Of a stretch of 64,000 nt of DNA, positions 8,534 to 15,250 are shown one piece after another. Both the position numbers and the translations under genes were made by a program. The DNA comes from an uncultured Castellaniella sp. (GTDB lineage: Bacteria; Pseudomonadota; Gammaproteobacteria; Burkholderiales; Burkholderiaceae_B), in contig NZ_CALKHS010000010.1 in NCBI RefSeq assembly GCF_937988725.1, positions 248,001 through 312,000 of the forward strand. The letters are read 5' to 3'. Positions within the stretch are counted from its first letter, which is position 1; each line of letters begins with the position of its first letter. The notes beneath the pieces are model-generated. The model did not search any database, was not told the origin of the DNA, and worked only from the letters and a program-made list of their open reading frames with translations.

Positions 8534-8827
8534 TCAGCGCAAGCGTTGCAGGTTCTGTTGTGCCTGGTCGATTTGTTCCGGCTTGGCCATGGCCCGCACC
8601 AGATGGACGGTTTCTATAGCAGCGATACGGGTATCGCGCAGCTGATCCAGGCTGGCGATCACCTGACGCAGCAGTGTCAGTTCTTCCTGCAAGGTGTCGT
8701 CAGACACCAGGCGGCGCCGGACATAGTTGGACAGGGACAGCCCGGACAGGGCGGCTGCCTCGCCCAGGCGCGCAGCATGGGACGGGGTCACCCGGATGCG
8801 GATGACCTCGGAGAGAGGTTCGTTCAT
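8534..8827 (-). CDS. MobC-like ribbon-helix-helix relaxosome protein
   Basis: A 97-residue protein. An N-terminal ribbon-helix-helix is visible: a strand VIRIRVTPSH, then helix AARLGEAAALSG, then the MobC-type LSLSNYVRRRLV. A helical C-terminus of leucine/Gln-rich heptads (LTLLRQVIASLDQLRD) would support multimer formation. MobC-type proteins help the relaxase melt oriT. No relaxase gene is in the window, so one would have to lie to the left. The start at MNEPLSEV is preferred over the in-frame upstream ATG (8854), which would add residues unlike the family. Confidence 0.7.
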   Translation of the reverse strand: MNEPLSEVIRIRVTPSHAARLGEAAALSGLSLSNYVRRRLVSDDTLQEELTLLRQVIASLDQLRDTRIAAIETVHLVRAMAKPEQIDQAQQNLQRLR

Positions 8828-8884
8828 GGTGGGTCCTCGGTAGGGCCAGCTCACTGGATAGGTAGGTGTTGGTGACCGTTTTGC

Positions 8885-9784
8885 TTACTGCCAAATCTGG
8901 AATTGATCCCACTGTGGCGGGAAGCCCATGGCCCGAGTGGGCGGGCTGTGCTGCTCAATCAGGGTCTTCAGCCGCCGCCTCCAGCTGTGTTGCGGAGCTA
9001 CGATATCCATGCAGTGCAGCAGGATCGTCAGTGTGTTGTATAGCCGACGTGACCCAGGCTGGAATTGGTGCTGCAGGCTCAGCGGTTTCGTCTTTGGAAT
9101 GAGTGGTGTGACGGTGAATTCCCGGTTCCATAGGCGGCCGTGGTGTGCACACGTGTTCCGGACAGTCGTCAAATGGTGCAGCCAGGAACCCAGGACTCGT
9201 TCGTTGACGCTGTAGACCGATGCGATGGCACTGCGAGTGGGCATAGGCTTGAGATTGCCGTACCAGCGCGAGAGCAGGCCCAGGGACATGACCTCACATA
9301 CGGCCCAGGCTGGGGGCAGTTTCTCCGAGTACGTTGCCAGCAGGTGACGGATGAAAACTTCGTCGGACCTTTGCACTTCCTTTTCGAGCTTGGCGAGATT
9401 AGATTCCCAGCGGCCTCGGTTTGCTGCCAGGCTGGCGTCCAGGTAGGCGTGGGGGCCGTGTCGATGGGACATTTGATATGCCCACTGGCTTCGGATCGAC
9501 ACCTCGACGCGTTCTATCGCGTCAAGCATCAGCAGACGCAGGTTGCGATCGAACAGATACAGGTTGAGGGCGTCGGTGAATCGGGTCCCGGGGGCAAACG
9601 CGTGGGGTGCGTGGGTGGTCTCGAAGGGCAGCCAATAGGCGCTGAGCCTGTAGTAGTTCAGGTGCTGCAGGTAGAATTCGGCTGCTGCATGATCATCGAC
9701 ACGCATCCCCCGTCGTTCGAGGATGGCTACCTGCTCAGCATAGTTTGTCGCGGGCTTGGCGAAGGGATGATGCTGGTGTGTCAT
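8885..9784 (-). CDS. Abi_2/AbiF-type HEPN protein (abortive infection family)
   Basis: A 299-residue Abi_2 (AbiD/AbiF) family protein. Signature segments are YLQHLNYYRLSAYW (residues 38-51), LYLFDRNLRLLMLDAIERVEVSIR (75-98) and the HEPN RNase motif R209-NTCA-H214 within HHLTTVRNTCAHHGRLWNR. Family members are RNA-targeting toxins that block phage growth or plasmid entry. The motif is intact, so catalysis is plausible. It sits between int and mobC on the element, with a structured RNA element 41 nt upstream of its start. As cargo on a mobile element it would act as a defence or stabilisation gene. Its start MTHQHHPF follows no strong ribosome-binding site. Confidence 0.88.
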   Translation of the reverse strand: MTHQHHPFAKPATNYAEQVAILERRGMRVDDHAAAEFYLQHLNYYRLSAYWLPFETTHAPHAFAPGTRFTDALNLYLFDRNLRLLMLDAIERVEVSIRSQWAYQMSHRHGPHAYLDASLAANRGRWESNLAKLEKEVQRSDEVFIRHLLATYSEKLPPAWAVCEVMSLGLLSRWYGNLKPMPTRSAIASVYSVNERVLGSWLHHLTTVRNTCAHHGRLWNREFTVTPLIPKTKPLSLQHQFQPGSRRLYNTLTILLHCMDIVAPQHSWRRRLKTLIEQHSPPTRAMGFPPQWDQFQIWQ

Positions 9785-9824
9785 TGTGGGCCCGTCCGTG
9801 TTCTGCTTGCTTTTTCTGGGGCCG

Positions 9825-9884
9825 GAAATGAGTAACCCGCCGGTTTGAGGGCGTACTTTCGTACGTAGCCTTGGCGGGTTTTGT
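9825..9884 (-). ncRNA. Structured element copy 2 (AbiF-RNA-like candidate), upstream of abi
   Basis: On the minus strand the outer stem AACCCGCC (9873-9880 complement) pairs with GGCGGGTT (9834-9841 complement) around an inner hairpin CGTAC-GAAA-GTACG capped by a GNRA tetraloop. Compared with copy 1, the outer stem and the linkers (CCTCAAACC, CAAGGCT) are conserved, while the inner stem is rewritten with compensation. It lies between int and abi, immediately upstream of abi. It may be an antitoxin or guide-like ncRNA for the Abi protein, or a regulatory leader. Direct sequence evidence supports the structure; the role is inferred. Confidence 0.62.
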
Positions 9885-9935
9885 CATGAAGGATTATATC
9901 CGACTCGGGCGACGAATGGAAGCTCAATTTGGGTC

Positions 9936-11252
9936 TCATGCTCTGGCTCCTGCTGCCTTTCTCAACTGGATGATGTTGCTGATTGTGGATACGGAGGCTT
10001 GCGGGGATGGTGCTCCCGCCTCGCATGCAACCAGAAACGCCGCCCACATGGTCAGCGCCTGTCGCCGCTCGGGGATTTCTTCGCGGACATCGTAGATGGC
10101 TTCCATGCCCTTGAGCGTATGGTTCAGTGCGATCTCCGAGATTTCCCTGGAAACGCCCATGTTTCTCAGGTGCCCCTTGGCGGTTGATCGGGTGTCATGT
10201 GGCGTAAATTGCCGGATGGGAATCTCCCGACGGTCGAAAGCCCGTCGGAAGGCAGCCCACAGGGTGGTGGAACCAACGTGGGTGTCCCCTTGTTGATTGC
10301 GCCGCCGCCGCTCCTGGCGAGCAGGCAGCAGGTAGATGGAATCGCCGGACAAGTTGACCAGTGCCTGGAACCACGACGCGACGGCCGGGACGATGGGAAC
10401 CAGAAATCCTTTTCGGGTCTTGACCGACTCGTCAGGAATCCACCAGATCCCGCGATCCAGGAACAGGTGCTCCTTTTTTGCCCTGGCCAGCTCGATGCCG
10501 CGTACGCAGGTGGCGAGCAGAATGCGGAAGGCCAGTGCGTTCTCGATGCCGATGACGTCGATATCCGGTAGCAGAACCCTGAGCTCATCCTCCTGCAGCA
10601 TGATGCGTTTGCGCACCGGGGGGCGAGGTCCGAGAACAGCAGAGAGGCGGATTCCGGTGCAGGGGTTGGCAGGGATCAGCATTTGCCCGCAGGCGTGGTC
10701 GAAGGCCATGGATGCCGACGTCAGGATGCGCTTGCTGATGGTCCAACTGCGTTGTGCTGACACGAGCATTTCGACGATGTCGGTGGATGTGACGCTGGAT
10801 ACCGGGCGTCTGCCGAGTAGCGGCAGGATGACCTGCTTGTAGTCCGCCTTTCGATATGCAATCGTCTTTGTTGCGTAGTGCGGCTCAACCAGGATCTTGC
10901 TCTGATAGTCCCGCACGAGTTCGCGTACGGTCCAGTCGGTTCGGATCTGAGTTTTCCCCACTTGCTTGTTGGTCGCCGGATCTTCGCCTGTATCGATGGC
11001 GGCGCGGTGTCTGCTGGCCAGTTCCCGTGCCTCGCGCAAGGAGATGTCGGGGTAGTTGCCGATCGTAAGTTCTCGCCGCAGCACCTGACCGTTGTGGCGG
11101 GTGCCCAGACGATATCGCAGCACCCAGGTTGCAGTACCGGCGCGAGAGAGCGTGAAGGTGAGTCCGTCACCGTCCGAGCGTGCCACTGGATCGCCGCGCG
11201 AAACCCAGTTGCGTAGCTGGATGTCTGTGAGTTTGTTCGTTGATTTTGCCAA
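9936..11252 (-). CDS. int: Tyrosine recombinase/integrase, P4-type, of the conjugative element
   Basis: A 438-residue integrase with an N-terminal arm-binding DUF4102-like domain (DGDGLTFTLSRAGTATWVLRY, LTIGNYPDISLREARELA), a central SAM-like domain (about residues 105-190) and a catalytic domain. Catalytic residues visible are Arg in LATCVRGIELAR, the HDTR box (FTPHDTRSTAK), His in LNHTLKG and Tyr387 in MEAIYDVREE. It catalyses excision and insertion of the element. It is the rightmost clear gene of the element and starts 25 nt from a palindrome/iteron cluster, so the attachment site probably lies just to the right. Confidence 0.92.
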   Translation of the reverse strand: MAKSTNKLTDIQLRNWVSRGDPVARSDGDGLTFTLSRAGTATWVLRYRLGTRHNGQVLRRELTIGNYPDISLREARELASRHRAAIDTGEDPATNKQVGKTQIRTDWTVRELVRDYQSKILVEPHYATKTIAYRKADYKQVILPLLGRRPVSSVTSTDIVEMLVSAQRSWTISKRILTSASMAFDHACGQMLIPANPCTGIRLSAVLGPRPPVRKRIMLQEDELRVLLPDIDVIGIENALAFRILLATCVRGIELARAKKEHLFLDRGIWWIPDESVKTRKGFLVPIVPAVASWFQALVNLSGDSIYLLPARQERRRRNQQGDTHVGSTTLWAAFRRAFDRREIPIRQFTPHDTRSTAKGHLRNMGVSREISEIALNHTLKGMEAIYDVREEIPERRQALTMWAAFLVACEAGAPSPQASVSTISNIIQLRKAAGARA

Positions 11253-11276
11253 GCCTGTTCCCTGGCCAGGTGATCT

Positions 11277-11325
11277 GGGTAGCTAGCACGCAGATATTGC
11301 GGCTAGCTACCCACCTGGCTACCCA
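11277..11325. repeat. Palindrome and iterons next to the integrase start
   Basis: An 11-bp perfect inverted repeat GGGTAGCTAGC (11277-11287) / GCTAGCTACCC (11302-11312) encloses a second inverted repeat CGCA-GATAT-TGCG (11289-11301). A tandem degenerate copy CTGGCTACCCA (11315-11325) follows CTAGCTACCCA. Such GGGTAGC repeats beside int could be arm-type integrase sites, an autoregulatory operator, or part of an attachment site. Confidence 0.6.
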
Positions 11326-11351
11326 GTTCGGGTTCGATGTCAGGGGACATC

Positions 11352-11654
11352 ATGGCATGTTCGGAAACCAGTATTCAAGACGTTGCCGCGCAATATCAGC
11401 ACGTTAGGAACGTATTGGTGCAACTTGAGACGCTAATCAGCAGTGCAGGTGGCGAGTTTCATGGTCCGGTCCTGTTTCTGGGTGTTGCGCGAGGACGACT
11501 ATGGTATCAGCACGGCGCCTTGTCACGCCCGAACGAGACGAACCGGGCGGATGGCGGATTCATTCCGCGCTTCCTGCCGGAAAATCCAGGCGGAACCGGA
11601 TGCGCCCGTCGCCTTGGGTCTCGACCCGCGCGTTGCCGCCGTGGATGTCCATGA
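11352..11654 (+). other. Open stretch at the element-chromosome border, possible gene remnant
   Basis: The 307-bp stretch 11253-11559 has no convincing gene apart from the palindrome and this open frame. The frame begins MACSETSIQDVAAQYQHVRN with a plausible amphipathic helix up to about residue 40. It then becomes arginine-rich and runs into the 3' end of the histidine-kinase gene on the other strand. It may be the 5' fragment of a gene cut by element insertion, or chance. No ribosome-binding site decides the matter. Confidence 0.25.
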
Positions 11655-12969
11655 TGGCGGCCACGATGGCCAGGCCCAGGCCGCTGGATTCGGTGGGAAG
11701 GCTGCGGGAGGCATCCCCGCGGTAGAAGCGCCTGAACATGCGCTCGGCTTCTTCCTGTGTCACGGGAGGGCACTGGTTTTCGACGGTGACAGTAAGCCCG
11801 CTGGGGCCGGAATGCGCCGTCAGGCGTATGCGGGTGCCCGCGTCGCCGTAGCGGATCGCGTTGATGACCAGATTGTTGACGGCGCGCCGATACATGACCG
11901 CGTTCACATGGGCGGCGCCGCTTGCCTCGATCTCGAAAGTCATGCCCCGTTCTTCGGCCAGGCCTTCGAAATATTCCGCGGTTTTTTCCAGTTCCGGGGC
12001 GAGCGCGATGGGCTGACGCTCGAGCGTGACGGCGCCATGGTCGGTGCGCGACAGGAACAGGATGTTCTCCACGATGTGCGTGATGCGCGTCAGCTCTTCG
12101 AGATTGGATGCGAGCAGGGCTTCGTACTCGGCGGCGCTTCGCGGCTGCGTCAGCGCCACCTGGGTTTGCCCCGCCAGGACATTGACCGGAGTGCGGATCT
12201 CGTGAGCGAGGTCGGAGGAGAACTGGGATAGGTGCTCGTAGCCCGACTGGATGCGGTCCAGCATGGCGTTGCACGTGCGGGCGAGCTGGCGCAGTTCGGA
12301 AGGCATGTCTTCTTCCGGCAGCCGCACGGCGAGGTTGGCGGGGGAGACCTGCCTGGCGCGTTTTCTCATCACGTCCAGCGGGCTCAGGCCGCGCCTCAGG
12401 AGCAGGAACCCCAGCAGCGAGCTCAGCAGCGCGGCGAGCGCGATGGCGCCCATGACGCGCAGCCGGTAGACCGCGAGCATCCGCGACTCCTGGGTCATGA
12501 CATAGGCGGCCGTGATCTTGACCGTGCCCGCCTGGCCTCCCACGGTGGCCAGCGCCGACACCCAGCGCACACCGACGCCATCGGCGCGCGTCCCGGCATG
12601 CAGCGCCCCGACGCTCACTTCCCGGTCCACCGGAACGGGCGTCAGGGAAGGCACCGTCATGCGGTCGGGATTCACGTCGATGAACGGCTTTTCTCCCGTG
12701 CGCTGGAAGATGCGCACATCCTGTTCGTTGCCCAGCATGCTCTCGAAGAGGGCCGGGCGTTGTTCCATCTGCCGGACGTTGTAGAGATCCTGCAGCAACG
12801 TGCGAAAGCGCTCCACGCGGCCGACGAGCGTGTAGTCCGCGCGCGTTTCGAGCGCCTGTTTCGCGGAGGTATACAGATACAGCCCCAGGCCGGACACCAC
12901 CAGGCAGGAGACGAGGGTGAAAAGAATGGCGGTGCGCGCCGTGAGCGATTGCGGCGCCGGAAGCTTCAC
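11560..12969 (-). CDS. Copper/heavy-metal sensor histidine kinase, CusS/CopS type
   Basis: A 469-residue membrane histidine kinase. Order: membrane helix at about residues 14-36, a periplasmic sensor of about 130 residues, second helix (VMGAIALAALLSSLLGFLLL), HAMP, HisKA with H-box DLAHEIRTPVNVLAG, N-box NNLVINAIRYGD and G-box SSGLGLAIVAAIMD. The start is GTG (VKLPAPQ), whose GTGA overlaps the TGA of the regulator gene; the frame upstream of it is a shadow of the regulator. This family phosphorylates CusR/CopR in response to periplasmic copper or silver. Metal identity is inferred from family and from the CusR-type box at 15155. Confidence 0.88.
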   Translation of the reverse strand: MKLPAPQSLTARTAILFTLVSCLVVSGLGLYLYTSAKQALETRADYTLVGRVERFRTLLQDLYNVRQMEQRPALFESMLGNEQDVRIFQRTGEKPFIDVNPDRMTVPSLTPVPVDREVSVGALHAGTRADGVGVRWVSALATVGGQAGTVKITAAYVMTQESRMLAVYRLRVMGAIALAALLSSLLGFLLLRRGLSPLDVMRKRARQVSPANLAVRLPEEDMPSELRQLARTCNAMLDRIQSGYEHLSQFSSDLAHEIRTPVNVLAGQTQVALTQPRSAAEYEALLASNLEELTRITHIVENILFLSRTDHGAVTLERQPIALAPELEKTAEYFEGLAEERGMTFEIEASGAAHVNAVMYRRAVNNLVINAIRYGDAGTRIRLTAHSGPSGLTVTVENQCPPVTQEEAERMFRRFYRGDASRSLPTESSGLGLAIVAAIMDIHGGNARVETQGDGRIRFRLDFPAGSAE

Positions 12970-13643
12970 GGCTGCTCCGCGAGCATGTAACCGATGCTGC
13001 GCACCGTGTGGATCAGCTTCGGGTCGAAGGGAGCGTCGATTTTTGCGCGCAGGCGCTTGATCGCGACGTCCACCACGTTGGTGTCGCTGTCGAAGTTCAT
13101 GTCCCACACCTGCGAAGCGATGACGGTGCGCGGCAGCGCCTCACCCTGTCTCTGCATGAGCAGGTGCAGGAGCATGAATTCCTTGTTCGTCAACGCGACG
13201 GCGGTGCCCGCTCGCGTGACCCTGCGCCGGATCGGGTCCAGCTCCAGGTCCGCCAGCGTCAGGGTGGCGGATTCGTGCTTCACGCCGCGACGCAGCAGGG
13301 TCTGTATCCGCAGGACCAGTTCGGTGAAGGAAAATGGCTTGACCAGATAGTCGTCCGCGCCCAGTCGCAGGCCGTGAATGCGGTCGTCCACCTGGTCCCG
13401 CGCGGTGAGGAAAATGACGGGCACATCCGATGAGCGCCGTATTTCCTCCATCACCTGCCAGCCGTCCTTTCCGGGCAGCATCACGTCCAGGATCAGCAGC
13501 TCGTAGTCCTGTTCGCGCGCGAGATGCAGGCCGTCGATGCCGTTGCGCGCCAGATCCACGTGATGGCCCGCCTCGGACAGGCCTTTCTGAAGGTAGTTGC
13601 CCGTTTTGATGTCGTCTTCGATGACGAGAATGGCCATTTGCAA
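12966..13643 (-). CDS. CusR/CopR-type OmpR-family response regulator
   Basis: A 225-residue regulator. The receiver domain has the acidic pair EDD, phospho-acceptor Asp in LLILDVMLPGKDGW and the Lys of LVKPFSF. A C-terminal winged helix (ALTNKEFMLLHLLMQRQGE..., TVRSIGYMLAE) binds DNA. It matches the heavy-metal subgroup (IrlR/CusR/CopR), which recognises ATGACA-type palindromes such as the one at 15155-15170. It is 34 nt downstream of the HiPIP gene and overlaps the kinase gene, so these three form an operon, and autoregulation from the upstream box is likely. Confidence 0.9.
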   Translation of the reverse strand: MQMAILVIEDDIKTGNYLQKGLSEAGHHVDLARNGIDGLHLAREQDYELLILDVMLPGKDGWQVMEEIRRSSDVPVIFLTARDQVDDRIHGLRLGADDYLVKPFSFTELVLRIQTLLRRGVKHESATLTLADLELDPIRRRVTRAGTAVALTNKEFMLLHLLMQRQGEALPRTVIASQVWDMNFDSDTNVVDVAIKRLRAKIDAPFDPKLIHTVRSIGYMLAEQP

Positions 13644-13677
13644 GTCTCTGCCGCGAAAGCGCTATTTTAGGGCGGCA

Positions 13678-13986
13678 TCAGCCTGCGGCATAGGCGAGAC
13701 ACCATCCTTTGGGGCTGATTTCGCCCGCCACGACGAGACAGGCGCCGGGGGCGTCGGGAGCGGGCCCCGGCGTGAAGTTGGCGCAGTTGGCGCAGAAGGC
13801 TGCGCCGTCGGGGTGGTCTTGGTACTTCACTTCGGCCTTGCTGGCTTTGCCCGAGCTTTCCGCCGCGACGGCGCGAGAACCGCCCAGCAATCCCGCAAGG
13901 GGAAGCGCCGCGGCGGCGCCCGCCGTCAATGCGAGCGCGCGCAGGGCCTGGCGGCGCGGGATGACGCGTGGTTGCGCGTTTTTCAT
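13678..13986 (-). CDS. High-potential iron-sulfur protein (HiPIP), Tat-exported
   Basis: A 102-residue protein. The N-terminus has a twin-arginine signal (PRRQALRALALTAGAAAALP), fitting export of a pre-assembled [4Fe-4S] protein. The mature domain has the four HiPIP cysteines: CANC, then GACLV and GWCLAY, with the aromatic FCANCANF context. HiPIPs carry electrons in the periplasm. It is placed between a beta-propeller gene and the copper-type two-component genes, so it may be made in response to metal stress. No partner oxidoreductase is adjacent. Confidence 0.9.
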   Translation of the reverse strand: MKNAQPRVIPRRQALRALALTAGAAAALPLAGLLGGSRAVAAESSGKASKAEVKYQDHPDGAAFCANCANFTPGPAPDAPGACLVVAGEISPKGWCLAYAAG

Positions 13987-14048
13987 GGTGATCTCCTGTT
14001 TTTGCCGGGGGCGGCGCCGCGAAGCGCAGCCCTGGCGATCGGCGGGGG

Positions 14049-15056
14049 CTAATCGTTGCCCAGGACGGAGAGCCAGAAGGGCACTTCGCCGCTCGTGGGC
14101 ACCTGCCTGGCGACAGTCAGCGTGTTCGCATCGATGACGGCGATCCGGTTGGTGCCGGTGACGGAGGCGTATATCCAGCGTCCGTCCGCGCTGGCCCGCA
14201 CGCCGTGCGGCCCCTGGCCGACGTCGATGCGCTTGACGACCTTCAGGGTCTTGGGGTCGATGACGTCGACGAGATGATCCGCGATTGCGCCGGTGACCAC
14301 GTATCTGCCGCCGGGCGTGACGTCGATGCCTCCATGGCCCCGACCGACGGGGATGACCGCTTCCACCTTGCGCGAAGCGATGTCCACGGCGGCGACCTTG
14401 CCGACGAAGTCGCGCACCCAGAGCGTCTTTTCGTCGGGCGAGAGGTCCAGATTGTGGGGGCCCTTGACGCCGGGCACGGGGATTTCGTCCACTTTCTTGA
14501 GGGATGCCATGTCCACCACCGCGACGCCGGTCCCCCCTTGCAGGGTCACGTAAGCGATCCGGCTGTCATGGGTGAATCGCACGTTGTGGGGCGTTTTGCC
14601 GACGATGATCGTCTTGACCCGCTTCCTGGTTTTCAGATCGATGATCGACACGGTGTTTTCGCCGGCCGCCACGGCCATGCCCCAGCGCCCGTCAGGGCTG
14701 ATCGCAACGCCTTGAGGCACTTTGCCGATTTCGTAGCTTGCGAGCTTCTTTCCGCTTCGAGCGTCGGTCAGATAAGCCTCGGTCTGGTCTCTGCTGCTCG
14801 TCAGCAACAGCGTGCCGTCGGCCGAAATGGCGTCGTAATGGGCGGTGGGCAGGCCGTCCATCGTCCTGGACGTCGCCATTTCTTCCACGGCGTTGGCCTT
14901 GGTGACCGTGACGTAGACAGGCTGAGGAAAAAGATCGGAGGCCGTTGCCGCCTGCGCGCAGGAAGCCGCTGCGCAGAGCGCGACGACCAGGGCGCAGCGA
15001 TACGCGGACCGACGGGAATGGATGGATGAGGTTTGCAGATGATTGTTCGATGCCAT
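14049..15056 (-). CDS. YVTN-type beta-propeller, periplasmic (YncE-like)
   Basis: A 335-residue exported protein; the signal peptide ends around AQAAT. It contains about seven YVTN/NHL-like repeats, e.g. VPQGVAISPDGRWGMAVA, TPHNVRFTHDSRIAYVT, GPHNLDLSPDEKTLWV, GPHGVRASADGRWIYAS. Such seven-bladed propellers act as binding or scaffold proteins. The function is unknown here. It is first in the minus-strand run ahead of HiPIP and the two-component genes, and its upstream region holds the CusR-type box, so metal-induced expression is likely. The gap to the HiPIP gene is 62 nt. Confidence 0.82.
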   Translation of the reverse strand: MASNNHLQTSSIHSRRSAYRCALVVALCAAASCAQAATASDLFPQPVYVTVTKANAVEEMATSRTMDGLPTAHYDAISADGTLLLTSSRDQTEAYLTDARSGKKLASYEIGKVPQGVAISPDGRWGMAVAAGENTVSIIDLKTRKRVKTIIVGKTPHNVRFTHDSRIAYVTLQGGTGVAVVDMASLKKVDEIPVPGVKGPHNLDLSPDEKTLWVRDFVGKVAAVDIASRKVEAVIPVGRGHGGIDVTPGGRYVVTGAIADHLVDVIDPKTLKVVKRIDVGQGPHGVRASADGRWIYASVTGTNRIAVIDANTLTVARQVPTSGEVPFWLSVLGND

Positions 15057-15154
15057 CGTGACTCCTGAAGGTGACTGGACGCGGCTCGTTCAACGAAGTT
15101 CGTGCCGTGCTCCGCATCTTAGGGGCCGGGTTCTGTCGGCAGCATGGCGGTTCG

Positions 15155-15170
15155 ATGACAAAATTGTCAT
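15155..15170. promoter_or_regulatory. CusR/CopR-type operator (perfect palindrome)
   Basis: ATGACAAAATTGTCAT is a 16-bp perfect inverted repeat. It matches the Escherichia coli CusR box pattern ATGACAA-N2-TTGTCAT. It lies in the 194-bp divergent region between the propeller gene (start 15056) and the EamA gene (start 15251), so it could control both. The cognate regulator is encoded at 12966-13643. Confidence 0.8.
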
Positions 15171-15250
15171 GAGGCGGCAGGCGGGGCGGTCGTTGTATAA
15201 CTGTCGCGATGGCATCCTTGCGCGGTTGCCTTGCTTTCAGAGAGGTCCGG

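Noticed and set aside
8459..9884. The two direct repeats could be integron attC sites around a cassette.
   Set aside because: The ends do not fit RYYYAAC/GTTRRRY core sites, no integron integrase is near, and the abi gene is reversed with respect to a cassette reading.
11313..11345. GGTTCGAT near 11331 looked like a tRNA T-loop at the element border.
   Set aside because: No acceptor, anticodon or D-arm pairing could be built around it on either strand.
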